64,000 bases of DNA from Diprion similis. Its lineage: Eukaryota > Arthropoda > Insecta > Hymenoptera > Diprionidae. How positions within the stretch are numbered: the first letter of the stretch is position 1; every line of letters starts with the position of its first letter. Made by a program: the position numbers and the translations under genes. The notes beneath the pieces were generated by a model. That model had not been told where the DNA came from and did not search any database. It saw only the letters and a program-made list of their open reading frames with translations. The stretch lies in assembly GCF_021155765.1 (NCBI RefSeq), contig NC_060110.1, forward strand, positions 2,790,001 through 2,854,000, written 5' to 3'. Below, one piece after another: positions 25,401 to 37,100 of this stretch.

Positions 25401-28400
25401 TATTGAAGTTTCTAGCTTCGATATCATAAGCGTAAAACTTTAGCTTATTTTGCTAATCGTAATGTACCTTAGCACCATATTTTAGCAAAATATTTTACAG
25501 CAAGCTATATTGAGATGTGAGGTCCTTTGCTGTTTGTGATTATATTAGTGACTCCATACCGAAGAATTAACTATACAAAGAATTGTTGCGTTTAAAAACT
25601 TCTAGACATATTTGTAGAAAACTTGATCGCATTCGCTTGTTGTATGTAGTCTCTTCGATAATCTAGCAATTTCATATACCTGTTTATGAGATATCACTTT
25701 TGCTTAGCTTTTACCTAATAATTTACCATTATAAAATGTTACTTTCCAAAATAATGCGGTCTAATTTTGCTGGCACAAAAACCTCTCAAATATTTCCAGA
25801 ATTTCTTACAAGCAAGATTCTGACTTTCAGTTGATACTTTGATGAAATATCCACTATATAATTTCACCAGTATGCAGAGCATCATTACAATTAAAATATG
25901 TATGCTTGTGTGTTTAAGATATCGATAGACAAAATGTCATTGGTCATTCCAGGATTAAAAATGTTAATTTTGTACGCGCTTAATCAAAGTATAATTGAAT
26001 ATTTCACTAAGATTCAATAAGATAGTTGCTCAACAGTAAATGTGGTAACAAATTGAAGACTGACTTTATCAAAATGACTATCATAATTTATCATCGTCAT
26101 TACCTTTTTCTAATCAAAATTTAATTTCATGTTCATTACGAATATCCTGGAATGATATAACTTAAACAAATTTACAACACATAACTTTGAAACAAGTTTT
26201 GTTGAATCGACTGTTTATATACATCTCTATTTAATTAAATCTTATCCCTGCCACAATAAAAGGGTGTCTACTTTCTGGAAAAATTTGTTATTTTCAAGAA
26301 ATCTTCGGGTCAATCATAGAATTTTTTCATCAAGTTTATTTTTATCATCGGAAGCACTTAGAAATTAATAAAAAGAAATTATTATGTCTCAATACTTTTA
26401 ATTTTCTTACATAAAAATTTAGCCTCACTATACATACGTATTTTCCAATATTTAACATCAACTTTAAATGTTTATTACTTCAGTTTTTGAATCCTAAGAA
26501 TCATGTTTTTACTCTTCAGATGGTAAATTTTCTACAGTTCTGAAAGTTTCAAAACGAAAAAAAAAATTACAACCGGTAAATCTGTTTAACTTCTGCAATG
26601 TATGAATAAAGAATTATTTTTCTGATAGTTTCCACGTTTGAGTAGACATTCTGATTAGGCTAATGGTATATGTATGTATATACGTATTATTATTGAATGA
26701 GTACATAGTTTTATTCTAATATATTTAGTACATCCTATTTCATTTACTTTGTAAATTTTCTGCTGTACCATATTATTTAGATGATTCTGTATAAATTCGG
26801 ATGATGTTTTTTTTTTCAATGCACTCAGATACAACAAACAAAAATGAAAAGTAGTGTCTCTAAATCTCTGAATTATTGCACCATTGAATATTTCAAAGAC
26901 AATGCAGTCTGGACTGTCATGCACAAGCTAGTTGTTTCCAAACCTCTTATTTTTTCATCTACATGTAAATGTCATCCGTAAGAAAATATGATCATTTGAC
27001 TTTATGATATAGTGTTAGTAAATCGTATGAATATGCTCTAAATAAAAAGAAGATGTCCTCTTCATATTACTTATGTCATATATATGTCACATGTAAATGT
27101 GCAATCATAAAATGTATATGTTATTACTTATTTTGAAAGAAACATACTATATTTATGCATCGAATGATTCATACTTGTTTGCCAAAGAGATTAAGTGCGA
27201 TATATTTCACTTGTGAAAGTTAGTATAAGTTTTTAAATATAAAACTTATTACAGGTGGCACCAAAAAACTTGCAGTTTGAACATTTCCGAATTAAATGCA
27301 CATCAAACAATATTGTTAATATATATTAATTGATACTTACAAAATCTGATGGTAATTTCCGATAAGCATTGTGCAAATCGCATGATAGAGCCTTGTCTCA
27401 GCTGTATAAAATCACAGCTATGTAAGATATGGTTTATATATATTTTACTTGAAATTTTTCCATAGTACTGATAGTTCTTGTGTATATTTTTTAGTTTTTG
27501 TCAATAAGTACAGTAGATTAATTAAACCTGGCAGTGATCTATTTTTCACTTTTGAGACGGTGAAAAATGAATGATAAAAAATAAATATTATAATAATAGT
27601 ATGTCACAGTTTTAACAATGTTTATTGTCTGAAAGTACGAAATCCTGTTTCTTCAAGATTAATACAAACCTGAAATAATACATAAACTTGCACATTGGTT
27701 TAAAATGTTATGTTGCTAGCAACAAGATACTTTTGAGGAAAAGATGGAGGCGTATATGTAATATCAAATTGTAAGTTTTCATTGATTTACCAACGATTCT
27801 TGTATAGTCCAGTTTTCACTCAATGGTGCTATGTTCTGAAAATGAATTGTTCACTATGTTATGAATAAATTGTGAAAGTGGACTTTGCTGGTTAAGTTGA
27901 GGTCTTCCAGCGAACACTGCCGAACAAATTATTAGCTGTAAGTATAATTGACGAAAAAACGAGTATCTTAGTTGGAATACCTTCAGAGTTATTATCTACA
28001 GTTCACATTTAACTCTCCCTAAAAAGAGTATGCGAATTGTAACAATCGCTAGCAATGTATTTCATTAGCCTCGTCCTCAAACCGATGAACATGTAATAGT
28101 TTGATACAACCAGGTACAAGATAGTAGATAACAGCTTTAAGCCTACGTAAAAGAACACAATGGTATTTGTAAGTTGTAAAAGACAGAACAAATATACACT
28201 GCCTTATTTATTTTAACTATTAAGTAGATTTTATTGTCGTATGCTCGATATAAATAAAAGAAAACAAAAATTTTCTAACAAAAGACTTTTGTCAAATCCA
28301 TCTATCACAATTTGTTTCACTTATGATGATGAAATTACGTGAAATTCAGTTATACAATAGAAGTAAAGTATCATTTTATAATTCTATTCTACTCTTGTAA

Positions 28401-28798
28401 TATACTTGTATTACAGGTTTTTTTATCATGGTTTTTGGTTTGTTTTAAAATCCCCGGTATAAAGAACATATGCATTCTGTTTTACAGCTTTGGATCATAG
28501 TAGTCATTGCCAAGAATTTTAACGTTTTCTTTCATTTAGAATTCCCTTCACATGTTTTCAAAATCCCTTGATTGATGAAATGTCAAAAACATGAAATTAT
28601 ATCGTGCAAATACCTAATATTCAGAAATGACATAAATTTCAGTCGAAATTTTGTCAAAAGTTTAAAATATGCCCAAAGAGTGCTTCTTAAATACCATGAG
28701 CAGTGTATGAAGACCTGATTACATTTATGTTTCATCTCGGCATTATTTTTTTCTTTTTGTATACAAATACCCACGTTGGATATTGTAAAATCATCTAG
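22475..28798 (+). other. Spacer between the two ATAD2 paralogues
   Basis: About 6.3 kb of AT-rich DNA. I looked for exons that could encode an acidic or basic N-terminus for the second paralogue and found none with convincing codon use and splice sites. A terminal sequence, GGTCGA..TGGAATGCCCCATATA, at about 23837-23864 resembles 50104-50133 and may mark an old repeat end. The 3' UTR of the first gene and the promoter or first exon of the second should lie here. Confidence 0.4.
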
Positions 28799-28820
28799 TG
28801 CTTCAACAGTTCAATCGAAA

Positions 28821-31800
28821 ATGGCTAAGGAAAAAGATTTCAGCTGCGTAGGAGGTCTGGAAAAGCATATTCAAATTTTGAAGGAGACAGTTCTGTTTCC
28901 TTTGATGTATGGAGATGTTTATGCTAAATTCAATTTAAGACCGCCTCGTGGACTCTTGTTCCATGGCCCCCCAGGTAATACTAAAACTAGATCTGTTTCA
29001 TTTCACTATTTCACCTCCAGTTACTACAATTTTCATATTTTATTTTCTTTCCTTGCGGTTTGTTTGGTAGGAACGGGAAAAACTCTGGTCGCTGGTGCTT
29101 TGGCCACAGAATGTAGCAATTCCGAGAGGAAGGTTTCATTCATTTCTCGCAAGGGTTCCGACTGTCTCAGCAAATGGGTTGGCGAAAGTGAAAAAAAGCT
29201 GCAGCAAATTTTTCACTCGGTGAGTTTACAATACACTTTGTAATCTGACACTACTAATAACATGTTTACGAAATATATTTGCAAAACAGGAGTGATAATA
29301 CAGTATATTCCATTATTCCAGAAATTAAACTGCAGTTATCTTCAAATAGTAAAATCCATATTTTTGCTCAAAACAATTCAATTCAAGAAATTGGCAATGA
29401 ACTCTTTGGTTTTCAGGCTTACCAATCGAGGCCATGCATTATTTTCTTTGACGAAGTTGATGGTTTAGCCCCTATCCGGTCCAGTCATCAAGACTATGTA
29501 CATGCAAGTGTTGTCTCAACTCTTTTAGCATTAATGGATGGCTTAGACAGTAACTCAGAAGTTATAGTAATCGGATCGACGAATCGACTCGATGCGATTG
29601 ATCCTGCACTCCGGCGTCCTGGAAGATTTGACAAAGAATTGTACTTTCCATTGCCTTCTTATAATGCGAGAAAAGAAATTCTTTCGGTAACTATTTACAA
29701 ATTGCTCAATGTTTTATATGTTTCGACAATGAGAGGAATAATATGGTACAATTTCAGTTATTGTATTGCGCAATATCAAAAAATGTTTGAAAATATAATG
29801 ATGCTTTATCATGCCCAGACATTCATCAATTGAATTGACGGGCTTTCTTGTTTATAAATCACTTTTTAATGTTGTTAGGTTCACATAGAAAGCTGGAAAC
29901 AGAAACCATCACAAAAGTTTTTGGCATACTTGGCAGCTAAGACTGTAGGATTTTGTGGAAGTGATTTGCAAGCAATATGTGCAGAAGCAGTTATGTGCTG
30001 TGTTAGACGAACTTACCCTCAGATTTATACATCCAAATCTAAATATCAAATCAACGAGAGATCACTTAAGGTTAATTATTGATCCATTTGATTCACGAAT
30101 TTCTGGAAGAATAATATATCACTGGGATACATTTAATGGTCTATTGTACTTTTTTTTGGAAAATTGAAGGCATCTAGTATAATTTTAATATAATATAATC
30201 AGAATTTACATTTGGAATAGAATTTTACTTGATTTGCTTACAATAACAATGTTAATCAATTTCTGAACAGATAGAGAAACAAGACTTTTTGAAAGCTCAG
30301 CAAAATATTATCCCGGCATCGCAGCGAGCAGCAATTACGCCAATTAAACGTTTGTCTAGGAGGATTCAACCATTGCTAGAAAATACTTTAACCAATATCA
30401 TGTTCAGATTAGAAAATCTATGTCCACCAGACATGTTGTCTTCGGATGTAATGTGAGAAAATTGCATGATTAGTTTGGTGATGTATCGATTATAAATTGC
30501 ATTGAGTATTAGTCCCTGCATGATGATGTGACCAACTGAACCTTTAATTTCAGCACTGGAAGAGCTACGTCACGATCATCCAACTGTCCACGACTACTGC
30601 TTACCGGTCTTGATGATTCTCACACTCGTTATTTGGGCCCAGCAATTCTTCATGCCTTAGAACATTTGCCTTGCCACGTTTTGGATATCACGACATTGTT
30701 TGAAGTTACAGGCCGCGCGGCAGAGGAAGCTATCATACAAGTAAGACGTTTTAAAGTTCTAAAGCATATAAATTTGATTAGTTTGTTAGTATTAGCTTAT
30801 TCCTTTAGTATATTAAAAACACTTATTAATAAGGCTAATACAAACTCATATTTCTCGCTTTCTGTCATTTGTTGCTGATTGTCATGCTACAAAGTGGTCA
30901 ATTTATTAGAACATACTCAACTTTTCAACTTGAATCTGTAACAGTCGATCCCTCAGAAACATAATAATGCCTTGCGATGCCATTAGCATATAATTTTCAA
31001 ACTCTCTTTGACTGCTGCCATAAAGGATAGTCAAGATGTCTATACGATAATAAAAAAAATTGTATCGCAACAGCTTTTTAAATATTCTACAGTATTTTCG
31101 AGGTTTTTAATGCAGTCGTATGTCTGTGTTATGCAACACTTCAGAATTATTCAAACCCTGCAAAGGTTCGATATTATCTCGACAACAAAAAGGCATGCAA
31201 TTTCACATAAATTTCAATTTGCCAGTTCAATTAATGTAAATAACTTCAGAACGGAAGAATTTTTTAAAGATTATTTGTAAACAATATCTTGTTTTGTACA
31301 ATGATAACGAGGCTTCAGAAAACACAAGAAAAAAAACACGATACAAAAATTTGTCAACAAAATTTAGTGAAACTCGATTCACCAACTGAAACTAGTAGTA
31401 ACTTTTTTACATTGTAATCACATGCGAGAAATATTACAAATCACTCTACTCTGAGTGACAGTTTTGGTTCAAAAAGTTAATTTTTATTTTTATTTTTTAC
31501 GAGTACTGCAGCTGTTGCTTGTGTTTGTACTTTTGCTCAACTGTACATATTGTCAACACTGTGAATAATTTTATTACCAATGAGCAGGCATTGATTTATG
31601 ATTAACATGTAATAAAATAGCGTGTGAAGGAGGCACGCCGTTCCCTTCCATCATTATTATATGTTCCCGAAATCCTGGCTTGGTGGAACCTTGTCGATGA
31701 GCCAGCTCGGGTTGTCTTTACGTCTTTAATGTCTGGTCTTGATAGTTCTGTATCAATGTTGGTATTAACAACTGCAACTTGTACTCCGAGCACATTACCA

Positions 31801-34170
31801 AACGAGGTTTGTCCCGCTTTTTCAAACTCTAGTTTTTTCATAATAATTTGTAAGAATGACCCTATTGTTTTACACCTCCTTTTTATTATGAATGCTTTAT
31901 GACCAGTATTACGTTTTAATTATAGATAAAATCAATTTACGAGTATCAGGAAGAGGTATTTGAAGTTAAAACTCCAGGAACATCGGAACGCCAAGGATTT
32001 TTTGAGCAGCTGTATAATCAAACGAATTCAGGAGTGGGTGGTGCAAGCCACAAGTCCTCCAGCTGTATGTTTGGGATTGGAATATTTCACAAATTATGGG
32101 ATCATTATTCTTAGTTCTCATTTAGTTATTAAACACAAATCAACAATTTCGGCACTTTCATGCGTTAAATTGCGTTCTGACTAGAAACCATGAATTTTGT
32201 GGTAAACATTATTAAGGATGAATGAGATTTGCCGTTTGACTCAACAGTTAAGAAAAGAGAAAAAAAAAACGTTAAAAAATCTGTAGCAACATTATTAGTA
32301 CTGATGTTGGTGCATACTACTGAAACAACATTCTTAGTATATTACATTCAAAATGATTAGACTCTAGGGTTTCGATCCGATTCTATTCTTTTTCACCTAA
32401 TTTTGCTTGCTTGCCAGATCTTCACAAATCTCCATAACAGAGTTATAACATGAAAATTTAATTGTCGACGATCTTCTGTTTATGTACTGTACTTACACAA
32501 ATCAGTTTTTATTCACTCTCGAGATGAGTAACTGTAATTTCTTTTTTCCGAAAATTCTTATCGGGTCATATACCACAAAATTTAATCATTTTGAACGTTC
32601 TGATTATAACACTTTTTCTCGAAATGTTGATATCTTAGCTTGTGTCATTTGAGGCTACTCGGAGTCATTTTTTTTTACATACATGGGCACAAATATCGTT
32701 GCTGGAGATTTTTAACCAGTTATTCCTTTCATCCAAACTTTTGATTCAGACCATCTGGTTGTGTGCAGAAAATGAAAATAATTTGAATGAACCCCATATA
32801 GTAAGTACCACCCCATGGTACTTTTTGATTTCTTTCATGCACATTTAATAGATATCTGCAATTCTTTACTTTAGTATTAGGGGACTTTTTAAATTCATGA
32901 ATCTACTGACACTACATTAATAGTTGCGCCATGAGATAAAATTTGGACAGTACAGTTTTACTCTTATCTTAGTAATACACGGATAGCTATCCGAATTATT
33001 TTGAGTACAAGATACAACTTAATTAATAGGGTCCTGTGTGTGTTAACTAACTACCAGGTAGGGCTTTGAATTAGGATCGAATCATTCAAATCACTGATAT
33101 AATTATCAGAATAATAATTTAATACACATAACTTTACAAACTGTCACAATTACAATGAAATTGAGGTAATTAAAGTACAACCGATTCTATATTACCATCA
33201 GTTTTACTTGTGGAAATGTTGGTTTACAGTTTTCACTCGAGTGACCCCTAAAATCAAGTTGAAATTATAAGGATTATGTGTTGTGACTTTCAATATCAGG
33301 CTAAAACTAATTACAATGCCTCTTTTGTAACAGGCTATCATTTTGGTTACAAATGTTTCAGCTCCAAATTTATTCCTTATATCTCGTCAGTTTTTATAAT
33401 GTAGACCTGTGCCATAAAGGAATAGACAAGTTGTCATTGTTTCAAACATATTATTATCATGTTTGCAGCTATAATTGAAATCTTAAAACCGAAGAGAATC
33501 AGGACTGAGACTAAGTCTAGAAAAACCCCATGCACTGTTCAGTCCGTTCATTCGACCGTAGAAGGAAAGCTTGGTAAAACTAAACCTTATTTATGTTATT
33601 TTACTATCATGATCAAATTTTTATTTACGATCAGGATATTTATTTAAAATTATTCGTAGATGTCATCGAAATTGCTCAGCCTCGAAAATTACGGCCAGAA
33701 GCTAAATCAAGAAAGAAAATCAATACCGTTCAGTCATTTCACTCCACATTGCCAGTTAAAACAGGTAAAGTGCAGGTGGCAGCGGTTACTTACTGATGAG
33801 TAACCGAGTTTGTTATTCTAGTGTTCAGTATTGATATATTTCATGCTAATCAACAGGTGCTGTGAAGAGAGAGTTGAATGGAGGAACGGAAGGCTCGCCT
33901 TCCAAACGTCAGAAGTTGATAGGATCAATGGATACAGACTTGAAAAATAAAAATGAAGCAAAGAGATTAACAGATGGTCAAATCTCAGAATTGCTCCGAA
34001 AGACAGTCAGCATTACGCGCGGATGGACAACTCATCAACTAGAAACCCTTTTCTCCGCTCTAGAAGGCCACGGTGAAAAACAAGACAGAGATATGTTCTT
34101 AGCCTTCAATGAATGTTTGAGCATATTTCAAGAAACTGAAAAATTAAAAGCCAGGCGGAAAGAAAGCTAA
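28821..34170 (+). CDS. ATAD2 paralogue lacking the bromodomain (11 recognisable exons)
   Basis: The exons are 28821-28974 (5' part uncertain), 29071-29219, 29417-29686, 29879-30070, 30271-30452, 30554-30740, 31621-31806, 31926-32064, 33469-33573, 33660-33764 and 33857-34170 (TAA). They splice in frame to about 660 aa. Walker A GPPGTGKT is at 49-56, Walker B FFDE at 111-114, sensor Asn157 and Arg fingers Arg168/Arg171, so the ATPase site looks intact. The second AAA-like domain follows (about 200-485). Then come two 35-residue basic repeats (487-521 and 522-556), a basic stretch KREL..SKRQKL and a C-terminal domain (about 590-645) similar to the end of ATAD2. The bromodomain of the neighbour is absent. 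The start is chosen at the first Met, ATG 28821. An acceptor (TAG, 28796-28798) keeps the ancestral phase 2, so unseen upstream exons are possible. Open and spliceable throughout, hence probably functional rather than a pseudogene. Confidence 0.88.
33469..33764 (+). repeat. Tandem exon duplication in the ATAD2 paralogue
   Basis: Exons 33469-33573 and 33660-33764 are each exactly 105 nt, both phase 1, and separated by an 86-nt intron. The encoded 35-residue units share 19 identities by my count, including IEI, the core KSRK, TVQS and HST. Both are basic. They occupy the place where the bromodomain exons occur in the full-length neighbour. Confidence 0.9.
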
Positions 34171-37100
34171 AAACTATTCGTCGATACTGTGAAGCTTATA
34201 GAACTTGAAACTTGGAGTGTGTTTTGTTCATTTCGTAGACCTTGTGTAAGTATAATAATGTGTGACACTGTGTAACTTACTAATTGTACTAAAGAGCAAT
34301 ATAATATGATCTGAATTTGAAAATTCAACGGATAACCACAGTGTTGATAGAATTGAGTCGGTATGATTCTCGGTGGAAAAATATTTTTGATTTTTGAATT
34401 CCGATAATTCTGAATTTTTTAACAAATCTCTGGAAGAATCTAACTATTGTAACCTACCTAGTAAACCAAAATGAATCGAAACGAATCGAGGCAGTCAAAA
34501 ACGAAATTACCACAAATCGAATAGAATCAAAACGATCTGTGTGCCAATTCTTTTGAATTCTATTTAATTTATTTTCATTCCGTAACTATAAGTACTAACA
34601 AACCTCTAGTTAGTACTTGTTGTTACCCAACGATTCGCGGGACATTATTGCACATATATACACGAAAAAAGGTTTCTCAACATTGCCAAATGCGGCGGTC
34701 AAACATGGCGAAATTAATAATCCAATAATTCAAATGAATGGGTTTTTATTTGATAAGCCACATTCTTGTTACGACCATATTGTTTAATTCGAGTAAAATT
34801 TCTTTAAATAAGAAAAAAACATTTTTCGCCATATTTGATCGCAGTATTTTCAGGTAAAGTTAACAAACCGTTTCTCTGTGAGTAAAAAATAACTCGATAC
34901 TTTTTTTTTTCCATTTTCCAATTTTTTTCAGTTCATTACATATTCTTCACACAGTCGTGGGTGTTTAGTTTTTGATAATGACTCATTTCACTTGATTCTT
35001 CTGAGCCTTGCACTTTTCAAGCTCATCATACTGTACTTTCTAAATCTGACTTTGAAGTTCATTTTAGATTTTATTTAGTAAAGACTGTTTGACTATAAGT
35101 GTGGGCAAAAAGTAGGACGAACAAACATAATTGCGCAAATTCTTATTCTCGACTCAATGCAGAGAGAAGACTTGTACGTTACATACAAGTGGCCTAACTC
35201 CTTTCCAAATACGCGAGTAAAAATTCAAGCCAGCCTCGCGTGGAATGTTTGTAACTCCGTTATGTATAATTCACTGTTGGATTCATGAATACTCAACAAC
35301 TCTCGGTAATTGGATTGAATTTGAAACCGCAATTGAATGAAGAATATTAAGGAAAAAAAACTTAATTCTATGCGGTATTTATTTGTAATATGTGCGGAAA
35401 ACATATTGAATTCTCTCATAGCAACGGAAGATCGATGATTTGCACAAAAGTACTTTACATACCAAAAAATATGACGTGTAGGATTCCTTTTCAAGGATCG
35501 CGAGAGCCACAATTTTTCGTAATAATATTTTCTGGCTTAAATTGTACTAGCAATAAACGATCAACACTTGAGTTGAGAGTTCAATTAGTAGTAAGCTTAA
35601 TCGTCGCAACGTCTTTGCTATACGAAATTGGTTTTTCATTAAGAAAAACTCAGTAGTTTACATCATTGAAATAATGGGTGGGAAATATGAGTTTCATTAA
35701 AACTCATATATTTTTAACCTTCTTATCGATCATGCAAAAACAGAAAATTACAGCCGTTTCTGTTTCATTGTGACTTTAATCTAATAATCTAATAATCACA
35801 GATATTTCAGATTTAAAAAATTTTACAATTAATCCCACGGAACAATAAATAATCCGTTGGATTTAAATACGTGGCGGTAATTTTATACGGACAGTTCGTT
35901 TTTGGAGCAGAAATAACCGGGATACTTGCGATGCCAGTTACTCGGCACTGCAGATATATTTTTAAAATACATTTACGACTGTTTTTTTACATTTATCACA
36001 TGAAATATAAAAATTTTTGTTACTTGTATTGCAAAAAAATATGTTGTCTTTTACCGTCATTACCGTCACGTACGTAAATCCAAGAGATTAATTTTTTTCG
36101 CGTAGATCAGGCGGTCGTTCGAAGTATGCATGGATAAAAAATTTAGAGACAAGTTTGATCTTGTCGCAAGAAGTATCTCACTCACAACTTCGAAGCTTTG
36201 GCGTATTGCTCCTCTGCGTGTGAGATGATAAACTAAGAAAGAAGCATGCGTAGAAACTATTAAATGAAAGTAGCGCGCTTATATGTCATACTTAAGAGGT
36301 GTAATTTACTCGAGACGTATTACGTATCTTACCGAGCCTGAAGTGTTATTGAATGCTAGGATATTTTTGTGAAATAGAGTACGATCCGTTGTCGTTACGG
36401 AGAATTTGCAGCTGTCATAAAAATTTGAGACGCTCTTCAAATTAGAAATCGGAAATTTTTCTCACAGAGAAATTATTAATTGCGGTTACGGTAAAATCCT
36501 CAACTATTTTCATCTGTTATTTGCTACCAAAAAATTCATATTCTAAGTAAAAAATTAAAATGAATTTTGAATTGTTTTTTTATTATATAGTTACTTGCGC
36601 TATATTTTCTTGTATAACTACTGTAATAATTCGATATCGATGCAACGGTAAATTGATGTAAAGGCCTAATTTAAATGAAACAATGTGGTAAACTAAACAA
36701 CGAGATTTAATGTTGCAATAATCAGTAAGTCTAATATTCACTACTATAATCACACGAAGTGTCCACTTGAACGACATCTTCTATAATTTCAACAGTATTT
36801 GAACCATTATTGTAACGTTATCCATTTCACTACAATGGTCTACTAGTAACTTTAGTAAACGAAACTTTTATTTGTAATTGTTTGTATCTGATTGGATAAG
36901 ATTCAGATTAAGCTTTTACGATAAATCTTGAATATTTTGAATCGTGGCAGAAGGGCGCCGTATTTCACACAACCCGCCATCATTGTTTGTTTGCAGATGT
37001 GCAATAGAAACACCTGCATTAGCACACGGGCAATGGAAACTGGGGAAAATCTTTCCCAGGGGGTAATATCTCTAACTTTGCGGCTACGTAGCTGCAAAAT

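Noticed and set aside
29279..29416. Extension of the paralogue's Walker B exon upstream in the same frame
   Set aside because: A good TTTCAG acceptor at 29411-29416 and alignment with the full-length gene show that the upstream part is intron.
32065..33468. Possible decayed bromodomain exon in the 1.4-kb intron of the paralogue
   Set aside because: I looked for the TKPVD, VPDY, YNPD and RHRAC signatures in all frames and did not see them.
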